DNA of 64,000 nucleotides from Labia minor (GCA_963082975.1 OY720345.1:56712528-56776527), one strand, 5' to 3'; positions 9,952 to 21,859 are shown, numbered from the stretch's first letter. The notes: generated by a model not told the origin, from the letters alone. A program made the numbers and translations.

Positions 9952-10107
9952 GCACAGTTCGCTCAAATATATTCATTTCAATACTAGCAAAGTCACCCCA
10001 GTTGATTATAATATATATATACATAATAATATGTAGAAATAATGATTAGCAAAAAAAGATTTTTATTTATTATATATTATTGTAATCAATTATATTTAAA
10101 AATATAT

Positions 10108-10190
10108 CTCTCTCTCTCACTATAACAGTGTAACAATATAACTAACTAATATATATATATATTATATTTATTGAGAGAGAGAGAGAGAGT
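10108..10190. repeat. CT and AG microsatellites in inverted arrangement
   Basis: A (tc)n tract at about 10108-10118 and a (ga)n tract at about 10172-10189 flank a TA-rich centre and could form a stem. Probably simple-sequence expansion. Confidence 0.6.
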
Positions 10191-10229
10191 TTCTCTTAAA
10201 TAAATTAAAATATTTTTCATATTTAAGAC

Positions 10230-10530
10230 TCCCTCCTAAAATGAACTAGATCGTTCTGAACTAAACTCATTCTTTTAAACGACACGTTTGTGGTGCCGCA
10301 CACCACAAGTAGATGGCGCCGCGCCAACGTGCGCCAGCCCATGACGGCAACAACATGATGGGGACATATGTATATATTGTAAACGGTGAATTCAATAAAA
10401 TGAGTTATGGCTCCGACTCAACGGCTTTTATTTCTAGCCTTTTCCTAACATCAGACTCCCACCTTACCTATACCCATGTCCGCCACACTGGTGACCCCCG
10501 ACGTGATATGAACACGCAACCTTTCTGATC
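10230..10530 (+). mobile_element. LTR retrotransposon end: LTR with poly(A) signal and tRNA-Trp-like primer site
   Basis: A GC-richer block with an AATAAA signal (cattcaataaaatgag context, near 10392) ends at cgccacac (about 10488). It is followed by tggtgacccccgacgtgat (10489-10507) and gaacacgcaacctttctgat. This is complementary to the 3' half of tRNA-Trp, including the CCA end, with one substitution and two single-base insertions. That is the expected layout of an LTR followed by its minus-strand primer binding site. The left LTR boundary is not clear, and no gag or pol follows, so only this junction survives. Confidence 0.6.
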
Positions 10531-10534
10531 TACT

Positions 10535-10918
10535 TAGTTTTTCTAAAAGGCAAGCTATTGACACTAACTTTTATACTTCTTTTATATAAATATTTGAGGT
10601 TTTAACAAAAAAAATTAATTTATTTCATGAATCAAGAAAATCGACTTATAGTACCTAATTCTTCTCTGTGACCATCCATATAACATTTATATTCTATAAT
10701 ATTTAAACCAATTATTCTACAAATATTATTCTGGAAATAGTCAATTTAATTTCTAAATTTTTTATCTATATTTCATGTAAAATCAATTTATCAGTTATTT
10801 AAAAAATTTTATTTTGCCCCTAATTGCCAGCAAACAGCTACATTTGTAATTTCTTGCTTTTATTTTTCTTAATTTTTTTAATTCGACATATATATTTGAA
10901 CTTAAGATTAAATCTGAC

Positions 10919-10959
<41 letters not shown>

Positions 10960-11090
10960 TTGTTTTAAAATAAATTTGATTAATTATTGAGAGTTAAACA
11001 TATAATCATTAAAACTTAAACAAAATGATGGAAATCATTCTATTTATTTGCCCTTCACTGTTTTTTCTTGGGTTCAAAGTTAAAAGTGAA
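10535..11090. other. AT-rich spacer with TA microsatellite (10921-10956)
   Basis: No coding or RNA feature is seen; a (ta)n tract interrupts otherwise unremarkable sequence. Confidence 0.5.
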
Positions 11091-11094
11091 ATTA

Positions 11095-11425
11095 AATAAC
11101 GATTCATGGCTCAACAGCGGCTTTTTAATGCCAACAGTCGTCAATGCCAAAAAGTATTAGTTGTGACTTCTGACTTGGCCAGTTTATCCAAAGTTCGGGG
11201 ACCTCGATTCATCCATAACGAAAACAAACGCGTTGAATCCAGAAATATCTTAGAAAATATAAACTAGTGAAGCCTCGTTCGGTCAGATCAATACAAAAAT
11301 TGTGCAGTACAACCATGATGGATTCAAATGGGAGTAACACGGAGGTAGCGGCAGTAAGAGACTGCATCGTCGGCATCAACGCCAACGCTATTTTTATCAA
11401 ACAACTCAACCGAGGCTGCATTTAA
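11095..11425 (+). other. GC-richer block, unassigned, with a short open frame
   Basis: The block differs in composition from its flanks. A frame from an ATG at 11311 reads MMDSNGSNTEVAAVRDC and stops at TAA about 37 codons later. It could be the start of a retroelement gag or a host exon fragment; no motif decides it. Confidence 0.25.
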
Positions 11426-11429
11426 ATAC

Positions 11430-11960
11430 TCAATGTATATTAAAATAAGACAGATAAACATATGGTTATCATAAAATCTCCTAGTTAGAAATTAATTATT
11501 AATATTTAATAGGAAAAAAAGCATTAAATAAATTAAAAGAAATAAATTATTTAAAATGTTATGGATTTCCTTCTATCAATTAATTAAAGTTAGTGATAAT
11601 GACAAATTTCCTTGAAATTATACTCTCATTTATTAATCCTCATAATTTTTTATAATTTACTTTGTATTGATGTTATTTATTAATTATTATTAATAAATTT
11701 TTAAAAATAAATAATTATTTTAAAATATTTATGCCTTATAACTTTCACTAAATAATATTAAAAGAAACATATGGAAAAAAACTAATTAAAATATTAAAAA
11801 TTTAATATAATTAAAATTGTTTTTGTTTATTATGAATAATTTAAAAAAAAAATTGAAAATTTGTAAACACATTATCTCAGTCCTTAATATAAGATTTTGG
11901 CCATTTTAAAAAAAAATTTCAACTCTTTAACATTAAATATGACTTGTTTTTTAAACTATA
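11430..11960. other. AT-rich spacer, nothing recognised
   Basis: No feature supportable by eye. Confidence 0.5.
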
Positions 11961-11961
11961 G

Positions 11962-12080
11962 ACCAGAGGTTCTCAATCTTTTTGAAGATGGTTTCAGATA
12001 ATCTTAATTCAAAAAGTTCAGGTACCTCGAAAATGATTTAGTTACTAAAAGTAACTCTACTGGAGGTACCATCGTTGGTT
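11962..12080. mobile_element. hAT-like relic, one terminus visible
   Basis: ccagaggttctcaatctttt (from about 11963) matches the common hAT terminal pattern cag-ggtt-ctcaatct. The block ends in ggaggtacc without a convincing opposite terminus or 8-bp duplication. Confidence 0.4.
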
Positions 12081-12309
12081 TATAACTTACCACAGTTTAA
12101 GAGCGTCTTTATTATTCTACACTATATATATATATATATATTTGAGGTTAAATTTCATAATTTTATTTTAAAGAGTTATAAACTATTCGATATTTATTAA
12201 TATAGATATATATATTAGCAAAAATATTATATTATCAAATAATATATAATTATTTATATAGGATAAAAGCAGGTCTACTTAAATTATAATATAGGAAAAT
12301 TGTTAATTA

Positions 12310-12460
12310 TTTATATGAAAAATGAAAGACTATGGAAGACGAAGGCCGATGAATCATCCAATGCTTGTAATGAGTGTAGAATTGGCAGAAATAGCTAGAC
12401 TACCCGTAACTCGGACGTGGGCCAATATAAATTTAAAAATACATCACAAAAAAGTCATTT
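12310..12460 (+). other. Unassigned GC-richer segment
   Basis: A short frame (RRPMNHPMLVMSVELAEIARL) stands out from the AT-rich flanks, but I recognise no family or splice context. Confidence 0.15.
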
Positions 12461-12601
12461 ATTTCTATACTTGGGACATTATTATAATTAAAAAAAATAT
12501 TTATTTTATTTCACTTTAATATATGAGGGAGTATTTAATCTTATGTTTCATGAAGTGTTCAAAATCATATAATTAATATTTATTTAATTTTAATTACTGT
12601 A

Positions 12602-13107
12602 GAGAGAACTCCGATAAGTTAAAGTCCAAGGAAAACAAAAAATATTTTAAGTTATGGAGGTTTTAAGTTATCAAGGGTCTATGTTAGGGATAGGTTAATA
12701 ACATCTTTTTAAAGGCTAAATCATGTCGTTTCTTAAAATACTCTAACCAGCCATTTCTAAAATTTTTGATTTTCAGCGAATTAACGAACTCTTCAGCTTT
12801 TTCTTTCAGTATGGGTCCACTAACACTGATGTTTTTATTTCGACACTGTTTGAACCAAGTAAACAAACTTTATTCTAAATTAGGGAATTCGGCAATTTTT
12901 CGTCTTTTACATTGAAGACTTTCTCCTGATTCTTGTTTCTTCAAGATTTCAGCTTCTGAGGGCCAATACAGAGGTTAATTATTTAAGCTATATAGGTTGC
13001 GTATTTTAAGTTATTGAGGTTTTGGGCTCTGATGGGAAGGGAAGATATTATTTTTTGAAGTTATAGAGGTTTATAAGTTACCGAGGTTTGAGTTATCGAA
13101 GTTCTAC
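12602..13107 (-). mobile_element. pogo/Tigger-type DNA transposon, internally deleted
   Basis: The ends carry related inverted repeats (left gagagaactccgataag; right, reversed, gtagaacttcgataactc). They are flanked by TA (12600-12601 and 13108-13109), the target used by Tc1/mariner/pogo elements. Internal subterminal repeats of aagttatnnaggttt type occur on both sides. At 506 bp it holds only a DNA-binding domain remnant. Confidence 0.8.
12684..12950 (-). pseudogene. pogo/Tigger transposase DNA-binding fragment (CENP-B/jerky type)
   Basis: Reading the minus strand, KRRKIAEFPNLE is followed by a stop in place of one residue, then LFTWFKQCRNKNISVSGPIL and KEKAEEFVNSLK, then NGWLEYFKKRHDLAFKK. 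This is the second helix-turn-helix of CENP-B/Tigger/jerky proteins. The DDE catalytic domain is absent and the frame is interrupted, so it is a relic. Confidence 0.85.
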
Positions 13108-13109
13108 TA

Positions 13110-14324
13110 TATTTCAAACTTATATCTATATTTCTTAAGAAAAATCTTGAATTTTATAGAATATTACTAAAAATGCATATTCTTTAGTTTGTTTGTTCGT
13201 AGTAATTAAAATTAAAATTTTTAAATATATATTTATATATATATATTTATAAATAAAACAAGGAACCTTCGATTTAGATATACCATATATAACAAATGAA
13301 GCACATTCTCAATAATACATTTTCTATAGTTGAAAATACCATATATAAATTGTATATATAATTCACAAAAATTATTTTCTCTAAAATTGATACAAAATCA
13401 AATAAAATAAAAAATCAAATTAATTATTTTTATAAATTTTTAATATAGAATATGTAGGTAATAGGTAAATACATACCCCAACTAAATATAGCCGTTTATT
13501 TCACACTTCTGTGATGATCTGTGTTGTTTTTCTTGTAAGGAAATATTTTCATAAAGAGAAGCAAGATAGTACTGACAATGAAAGTAATTTTCATTGAAAT
13601 ACAATTATATACATACCTTATTAGAGCATAAACATAAGGTAAATCATAAGTTTTAATTTGAAATACTTCTTGAATTCAATCATGTAAATTAAACTAAAAT
13701 TTATATACAGTTTCACTCAGAAATAATAATTAAAAAAAATGATTATTATTATTTTTTTAAATGAATTTGAATAATTCAACATTTTCAATTAAAATTAGAT
13801 TAATTTTCTTAATTTATCGACAAACATTCTTTTTTTCGACATAAGATAAAAATGACACTCATTTTAAAAAAAAATAGTGGATTTATTTTAAAAAGTTTTA
13901 GTAAAACCGTCTCCCTAGAATGTCATACATGTTTTTCAGAGCAGATTTAGACAAACGCCTTAGTTTTCAACATTCTACTTACAACTTTTAAGTTTTTATA
14001 AGTGAACAACTATGCATTGCGTCAACTTTCTTCCAATGTAAACATATTTAATTAAATACCAAAGATGGAATAATGTATAAAACTTATTGAATAATTCTCT
14101 TAATTATTCCATTGTAATTATCTAATTTAGCTTAAAACGATTTTATTAATCCGTTTTTAAATTCTAATTTGATTTTCTAACATAATATAATTACAATTTA
14201 CAATTGATTTACCTCGAGACTTGTCCTTATTGATATAATACAGATACCTATGCTATAATTTCAATGTTCTGCTTGTACTGAATCTTAAAATAACTTTAAG
14301 GTCTTTCTTATTTAAATATTTATC

Positions 14325-14362
<38 letters not shown>

Positions 14363-17100
14363 CTAACTTCCAAAACTTTCTTAATTATAAACATATTTCA
14401 TTATAATTATAAGGCAATTTTCAACCTTTCAATATTTGCGTAAAACAATTTTAATCATAATTTTCATTACGACTCCACTTACAATAAAATGTATACAACT
14501 ATAATCTATATTAGTATTTTAAATTATTTTTAACGAACTGCCAAATTTTCCAATTGGTCTTTTCTTCTTACTCAGTGACGTAGAGAGTATTTAATGGATT
14601 TAGAGGTTTTATATATTTTAGTATGTGCTGTAGTAGTACATGTAGTGAAATTACTTATAATTTGAGATTTTCATATTTTCTATTTAGTTTTAAAAGTACA
14701 AAAATCATTTCAAACCTATTCTTCTTTTTTTTTTTTGAAAAAAATTTCCAAAATCGAAGTATCATGAATTTTCAGTTGTTAATTTTGTGAATAACTTCCA
14801 AGTATAAATAAATGTTTGTAGAAAATTAGTATTATACCTAAATATTAGTTAATTTTTAAAAAATGGCAGCCAAAGTTTGATTTACAATTACATAAATGAA
14901 TGATAATTTTATTATAGAATTTTTGTTATTAAATTTTAAGAGGAACAATAAAATTAACTTTTATAAGGTATTATTCTGATCACAATTTTATAGTATGTAT
15001 AGCCTATATATACCAAATAATTTGTATTGATTGTATATTTTGGAATAAAAATTTTTTTGTTGCGGATATTCTTAATTCTTATTATAGTCGATTCATACTT
15101 ATACTCATTAAAAAAAAATATTTTTTAGGAAATTTCACAACTAATTATATAACCAAAATTTTTAACAAAAGACATAAAAAAATATAAAAATAATCAATTC
15201 TAATAATATAATGATCTATTTCATAAAAAAAAATGTTAAAATTATTTTATTTATGAAAATATAAAACAAAATTATATAGAAATGAGGGAAATTATTTAAA
15301 AATAATGAGAAACAAATAACAATTTAAAAAAAAAATTTATAAATTCATAATTTTTTTTTGCTTTAACCCTTCCATTGTCATTAAGTTTCATGTTTGTCAA
15401 AAATGCAGAATAAATAATTAATATATGGAATAGTTAAATAGAATGGTAAATAATATAAAACGACAAAAATTATTATTAATATAAGGGTATTATCGTCATT
15501 ATCATATCATCATTATTATCAATTAACAATAACCCCGTTCAATAGTTACAAAAAAAAATTATATATGGGCTCACATTGATTCAGACTTTTGCATTTTAAA
15601 TTTTATTAATCAAGGTATAAAATCAGTTAAGCACAATAAGTCAATAATTTATAAAAAAAAATCATATTAGATAATATACATTTGTTCATTGTATTTTAAA
15701 TAAATAAAAAATTAGTGAACAGTATTAAAAACAATCTTTAAAATGGATTTTGTGCAAAACTGCTTTTATAATAATAATAACATTTTCAAAAATACATCCC
15801 CAAAATATGAATTTAAAAATAAAGATATACATCATTATTTATTTAACAATGATAGAAATAAAATTATTAATATTTTTGGAATATTAATTAATCGTGAAAA
15901 ATGATATTATTAACACTAAATATATACCGGTTATGCTTTGATTTATGATTAAATAAAAAAAAAACTTTTATAAATATTTTTTTTTTAATATTATTATTTT
16001 AAAAAATCATTAAATCAAGCAGTTTATTTATTTATTTTTTTTTTTTAAATTATTTTTCAATATAAATAAAATAATTATCGGTATTCTTTGGTATTGGTTT
16101 GAAACGACATTGTTGTTAGGTCGCCTTAAAAAAATAAAAAGAAACAGAATAGAGGCTATTTACAAGAAATGGTAATATTAGTTTATCATAGAAAAATATT
16201 TATATACAGTTAACGTGAAGAAGTTCACTTCAGTTTATATCTTAATATGTTTACTGCAACTTCACATCACTTTTGGCACTTAAATATCTTCCTTACAATT
16301 TATTTACAACATTCATTCAAATTTCTTATAATACTTACCGGTATTAACAGTATTACAATAAAACAAATTGATGCCTACAATTAAAAATTAATATATATTA
16401 ATTTAGATAATAAATATCTTGTTATCAATAATTGTGCAAAAAAATTATTTATTTAATATTGTGTTTTTTTCTTCAGTCCAAATTAAAACTTAACAATATA
16501 AAAAGTAATTAATATTAATTTATTTAGAATTTTAGATAATAAAGATTTTTATTTAAAATTTCTTATTAAAAATTAAATGATTAAAAATCATTTTAGATAT
16601 TGTTTATAACTTCAGCACAGTAATATCAATTTATATTAATTTGTTTTAAATAGAATTATATTAAGTAAAATATTGATATATATATAAGAAATTTTAATTT
16701 TCAAACAATGGATTTTATAGCTTTAATGAAAAATAAAAAAATGTTAATTATAAAGTTTAGAATTATATAAATGAATGCAAAAACAAAGAAAAATCTCATT
16801 AAGGATTCTAAAATGTAAGATGATCTTTTTTCTATTGAGTATTGAAAACAAGATCATGACATTTAATTGTAGACATCTAAATTAACAAATTAATTGTCAA
16901 TAAATTGAAACGAATTTTTCAGTCTCATCTAAACTTAATAAAGCAGAGCATATGAACGTAAAAGTACATAAATTATAATACAAATATTAACAATAAAAAA
17001 TAATATTTTACATAATTATTATACAACCTATTTAAATTGATTACTAGGGTCTTTTCATCAATTTTATTAACACTAGAGATGAAAAGGAAACGATTTTGTT
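13110..17100. other. Long AT-rich stretch without recognised genes
   Basis: About 4 kb of AT-rich sequence with homopolymer runs and a (ta)n tract at 14331-14358. I find no coding-like frame, tRNA or MITE-like terminal repeats. Confidence 0.5.
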
Positions 17101-17103
17101 TCA

Positions 17104-17307
17104 TTTATTATGTACAAATTCGTAATGTATAAATCCGAAAGCGGCGCACGTTGTCAAGTCGAATAAATAATGCAAAGACGAGAATAAATAGATTTAAAAA
17201 CGAAAAATTAAGATAATCCAAGGATCGGTGCGGAGAGGGCAGCAACAGGCCTTGAAGAAGAATCAGTCAGCTGGGCGGCACAAACCACGGCCATCTCGCG
17301 TCATCAT
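17104..17307 (-). other. Candidate terminal exon with stop and poly(A) signal
   Basis: On the minus strand a T-rich tract leads to gtgaatccacag (acceptor at 17308-17310). Downstream the three frames give MMTRDGRGLCRPAD then TGA (17263-17265), DDARWPWFVPPS then TGA (17267-17269), or an immediate TGA. A GC-richer segment then grades into a UTR-like stretch ending with AATAAA (reverse of 17104-17109). It has the layout of a last exon and lies on the vein strand, 13.5 kb downstream of that gene's stop. It could belong to an alternative vein transcript, to another transcript, or to nothing. Confidence 0.3.
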
Positions 17308-17319
17308 CTGTGGATTCAC

Positions 17320-19440
17320 ATTCAAAAAACAAAATTATTTTTAATTAACTTCATATAAAATCAGCATAATCATCAACTACTAAATTATTACTATATATTT
17401 CTTATATATAATTTATTTAAGATTTTGGGTGAAACTTTTTCTCGAAATTGAAAAATTTATTATTAGATACAATAAAAGGAATACATATTTCAAAAATCGC
17501 CTTAAAATTTTGCAACCATCTACATTGTCCTAATTAAATTTCAAACCCAATTTAAAAATTATTTTTAAAAGAAGTATATGTTTATATAAAATTATAAAAA
17601 ATATTATATTTTTTAAATTTAATTATATTTTGATTAAATTTTAAATTATAAATGGAAAATATTAAGAATTTTAAAAACGATTATTTACATTAGTTATATA
17701 TTATATTTGAATTATATCTTTAATATATGCTATAAAATTATGACATTATGAATTTTTCAAATTTGTTTACAAATAAAATTATTTAAGCAAAGTGTATAAT
17801 AATTGAAAAAATAAAGATTAATTATATATAATTTGAGTTAGAACTGTTGGAATTGCGCATCTTTTTATTATATCTAATCAACATGTTTTATTATATAAAA
17901 TTATTATTAAGATTAATATATTTATCTTTTTTTATACGCTTTTTATTACATTTACTTTTCTGTCTGTAATGTTCAAAATTTGTAATTGGATATTAATTCT
18001 CTTTTAGTTGAGCGAGTTCGCTCAAATTTGAAACGTATATAGAAAGTCGATAACACTACAATAATCAAAAAAACAAAAAAATATTTAAAATTTTTCAAAA
18101 GTAAAGAATTTAATATTATTTTTAGGGCATTTTTGATTAAAAAGCGTTTTTGTTTTTAAGTTTTTTTTTATTAATTTATTATAATAAAAAATATTTTGAT
18201 CTATTTATTGAAATTACAAAAGAAGAAGGAAATTAGTTACATGTTTATTCAGGAAAAATTAAATTATTAGAAATTTTAATTGAGATGATGTGTAATATTT
18301 GTTTTATAGGTAAAATATTATTTGCTCGTCTATATTAATGTTATCACCTTCATCAGCAGGTATTTTTCTCATAGGTCTCCCCATAAATATGATTATAAAT
18401 TAAATAATATCAGTACTATGTAAAATACAATCAACAGTAGAAAGAGGAATATATAATGGTCAGATTTAACTAAACGATGGTACTTGTTATTAAATTATTA
18501 AATTATTTGTTACTATTATTATTATTAATCCTTTCACAATCAATAAATACCCAAATTTATTATTATATTATTAATTTTTGTACACATCTTCTATTTATAT
18601 AAAAGATAATAAAAATAAATTGTATAAGGTAAAAACCATGAGGAGATCTCAAGAATAATCAGTTTTTTATTAAAAATTAAAACATTAAAAAATCCACTCA
18701 TTTTTGCTATTAGAGCTTTATTATCATTCAGTTTGTTTTAAATAAAAAAAAATTATTAAATTATTGCAGAAAGTCATATAGTTTATTTTGAATATTAAGA
18801 AATTTTAATAAATGGTAAATCGAAAATAAATCGAGATATATTTTACTTACTACGAGTACTGACAAATAATATTTAAAAACAAATTAAAGTATGTTTTTTT
18901 TAAATAATAAAAAATGCAGTATTTATTAAAGAATTTATTAAATAAATATATATTTATATAATATCATTAAATAAATAAAAATCATAATAATAGGGTTGGA
19001 ATATTTCTGTCAAAACCAATGCCCTTCCATACTGAAACAAAAAATTATCTTGTCAAAGATAAAAATGAATGAGGAAAACATTGAACTGAAAAGATATTTA
19101 TTCTTTTTCAATAAAATTTAAATTTCTTATGGAGTTGATAAAAAATTACGAAAACATTTCTAAAATTAGAAACAATATTATTACTATAAAAAAAAATTCG
19201 GTGTGAAGGAAATGAATTATTAATCAAAATTATAATAAATATGTTTTTAAAAAACTACTGACTGTTACAATACGGTAAACACATTATTTTTCTCAGCAAA
19301 ATATTTTGTTTAATCAACTTTATTAATAAGAAACGCATTATTTGTGTTCAATATAGCTATTTTTATATTAATTTAAAATAATAATTAGGTAATAATTGAT
19401 TTAATTTTTCTTTATATATTATAAAAATCACAAATTTTAG
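17320..19440. other. AT-rich spacer, nothing recognised
   Basis: No coding, RNA or clear repeat signal by eye. Confidence 0.5.
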
Positions 19441-19483
19441 ATTTGGATTTTTAGGGATCTTGTCACCCACTTTCTCACTATAA

Positions 19484-19831
19484 GGCCCGATTCACACACA
19501 AGTGGCGTATCGCACTGGCGTGGTTCTGGCGTGGAACAGGTTTGTTAATGTAATTGCATTAGCTTATGACTCAATACCCACAGATATGGCGTATGGCGTG
19601 TTGGAGGCGTGGAGAATTGCACGAAGACCACTCCAAATGGTCTAGAAGTGGCGTGCCAGTCCCTACGAGCCACCGGTGGAGTCGGAGCGGAGTGGTCTTC
19701 GTGCCATTTTCCACGCCTCCAACACGCCATATCTGTGGGTATTGAGTCATAAGCTAATGCAATTACATTACAAACCTGTTCCACGCCAGAACCACGCCAG
19801 TGCTATACGCCACTTGTGTGTGAATCGGGCC
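19484..19831. mobile_element. PIF/Harbinger-like MITE with long inverted repeats and TAA duplication
   Basis: The ends ggcccgattcacacacaagt and its reverse complement are flanked by TAA on both sides (19481-19483, 19832-19834), a three-base duplication typical of PIF/Harbinger. The arms are about 150 bp each, nearly matching, and include ggcgtggttctggcgtgg and a shared acagatatggcgt segment, leaving about 50 bp of unpaired centre. Open frames inside are by-products of the palindrome. Confidence 0.85.
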
Positions 19832-19850
19832 TAACATCACCTACATATAC

Positions 19851-19985
19851 GAGGGAAGGTCAATAAGTCCGTGGCTTTTGGAATGAAACACAAGTTTTTG
19901 GATAAAAAGTTGTTTTATTTTTCAACCTGGTCTCCTATGAGCCCTGTATACTTAGTTAATGTTTCTCCAATTTTTTTATCCCTTA
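19851..19985 (-). pseudogene. mariner relic: transposase C-terminus and one terminal repeat
   Basis: Read on the minus strand, DKKIGETLTKYTGLIGD ends at TAA (19915-19917), matching the end of mariner transposases. It is followed by the typical terminal sequence read outward (reverse of gagggaaggtcaataagtcc, 19851-19870). The remainder of the transposon is absent. Confidence 0.7.
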
Positions 19986-20269
19986 CAAAAAATTATGTTG
20001 AATTTTATAAGACATATAAGTTCAATTTTAGCCTGTAAGAATTTTTTTTTATTTAACTTTTTTTTAAAGAGTTTTTAAAAAATTATTTTGATTCATAAAA
20101 TTAAAAAAAAAAACAATATTATTTATGAGCATTAATATAAAGAAAATTTACATATGTTATATTAATAAAACCGGAGTTTTTATATTTATTATATTTTCTA
20201 GAGTAATTTTTCATTAAAAAAGGATATGTTAAATTAGAAGATAAAATAAATAACTAAAATATGCAAATA

Positions 20270-20640
20270 TGAGTAAGGGCTTGTTTTTTGAAAAATGGAT
20301 GCAAAGGGCGCAAGGAGGGGGGATGAATGGAGAGAGTAGACTTTTTTAACATTTGAAGTCATAATTTGTCTTTATTTAAATGTATATATTCCTAACAGAG
20401 AAAATTAACTGACTTGTGTGGAGTTGGGCCGATGAGCCGCCCTTGGCACCAGGAGTAGACGCTGTTAGAGCAAAGGCAGGCGTTGTCGACGTTGCAGCAG
20501 CCATTCCTGACGAGCGTCTCTGCTGAGATCCTCGTCTGTGTCCACGTTCTGCCAAGCATACACCAACCGCTTGAACATCAGACTCGCAATAGCCAATTTT
20601 CGTGCACCTTCACCCGTACTCACCTACCTTTACTATTCAT
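20270..20640. other. GC-richer island, possibly exonic or regulatory
   Basis: From about 20400 to 20620 the sequence is much less AT-rich than the surroundings and shows no repeat features. On the minus strand a frame reads KLAIASLMFKRLVYAWQNVD and TDEDLSRDARQEWLLQRRQR to a TAA. The plus strand is also open for about 35 codons in one frame, so openness alone is weak evidence. A consensus donor (aggtgagt) sits upstream on the minus strand, but no good acceptor precedes the frame. It may be an unknown exon or a conserved non-coding element. Confidence 0.25.
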
Positions 20641-20644
20641 TTTA

Positions 20645-21340
20645 CTAAAACTACTTCGTCCCACTATCAAACACCCGATATCCAAATTAATTTTAATTAA
20701 TTTATATTTAATTAGTGCAAATAATAGATATATAATTTGTGTATATAATTTAAACCATTCTCCAATTTATTTTTTTTTATTTCAATGACTTTTTAAAGAT
20801 AATACCAAAAAGTATATTCATTTTTTTTAATAATAATAATTATAAAATTGAATTATAATATTTTATCTTAAATTAAATATGAATCTTATAAATATGTCTA
20901 AATAAATTAAAATTCAATATTTGATAAAATTATTCATTTTTTTTCTTTTTATTTTAAAAAGATTTTTTTTATAATTTTCGTTGTATTATATATTTATACG
21001 GGAGTTTTCTTAAAACTCACATAAATATGAGTAAATTTTAAAATCAAAATATTCCATTCATTTCAGATAAGCACAAACTGGTATTTTTTTATTATAATAG
21101 AACTCTAGTATATTTAAACTTAATGATAAATCCCCTTTATTGATGCATACAATTATTGAAAAATGTTTTTCTGGTTGCAGTGCTTTTAGGGGAAAATGGG
21201 TAAAATATTTTAAGACTAATAAATGATGTTGAATATGATTTCATGGATATTTATAAATTAAAAATTACTCAAAATTAAAATTGAGAATTTCTAAATTATA
21301 TATTTTGAAATATAAATATTATATGATATAATAATAATAT
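20645..21340. other. AT-rich spacer, nothing recognised
   Basis: No feature supportable by eye. Confidence 0.5.
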
Positions 21341-21343
21341 ATA

Positions 21344-21416
21344 GGGGGCAGCATGGCTGAGTGGGTAGAGTACGAGATTTCTACACAGGAAGCCTGAGTT
21401 CGAATCCCAGCATAGA
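21344..21416 (+). mobile_element. tRNA-derived SINE head (pol III A and B boxes)
   Basis: A box-like TGGCTGAGTGG (21354-21364) and B box-like GAGTTCGAATCCC (21396-21408) lie at tRNA spacing, and the T arm can pair apart from one mismatch. The 5' GGGGGCA has no matching 3' acceptor strand, so it is not a functional tRNA. It is best read as the tRNA-like head of a SINE or a tRNA-derived promoter. Confidence 0.6.
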
Positions 21417-21479
21417 ATTCAAGATTATATATTTATTTAATTTAATGAATAATGAAAATAAAAATTTAATTCAATTTAA

Positions 21480-21845
21480 CATCGGCTGCCCCAGCTCCAG
21501 GAACTGACAAGCCCTGGTTCTACAAAGCCTGCTCCGGCAGGATAACCTCAAAACAAGCAACCATGAATCGTGATAGAATATCCAGATAATTGCTCTTCAA
21601 GAGACAAGATTCACAGATGAAAAATACAATGGACTATAAGAACTATCGCATATTCAAGAGCAAGACGGCCAAGCGAATTGGAAGAGGTTTACCGTTTACC
21701 ACTTCTGGGCGTGGCGTTCATTGTGAACAAGAAGATCATCGATTCAATATTAGAAGTCAATGCCATCAGCAATCGCATCATGACCATGAGGATGCGATGC
21801 GCTTCTAAAAATTTATGGGAGCTTTGCGTGATCCAAGACGGTCCA
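21480..21845 (+). pseudogene. RTE endonuclease fragment, frameshifted
   Basis: Two frames carry consecutive parts of an apurinic-type endonuclease of the RTE clade. The first, from 21590, reads TMDYKNYRIFKSKTAKRIGR. The second, from 21678, reads LLGVAFIVNKKIIDSILEV and NAISNRIMTMRMRC. The shift lies near 21690. The piece stops before the reverse-transcriptase region, so it is a 5' fragment and complementary in extent to the 5'-truncated RTE at 4925. No catalytic interpretation is possible for this relic. Confidence 0.75.
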
Positions 21846-21859
21846 TACGCAATTAATTA

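Noticed and set aside
10313-10528. 71-codon plus-strand frame as a gene
   Set aside because: It overlaps the LTR poly(A) signal and primer-binding site and has no recognisable protein features.
19545-19784. 79-codon minus-strand frame
   Set aside because: It lies wholly within the palindromic MITE arms and has no protein signature.
21344-21416. Functional tRNA gene
   Set aside because: The 5' and 3' acceptor strands do not pair and the D and anticodon arms are irregular; only the pol III boxes and T arm are tRNA-like.
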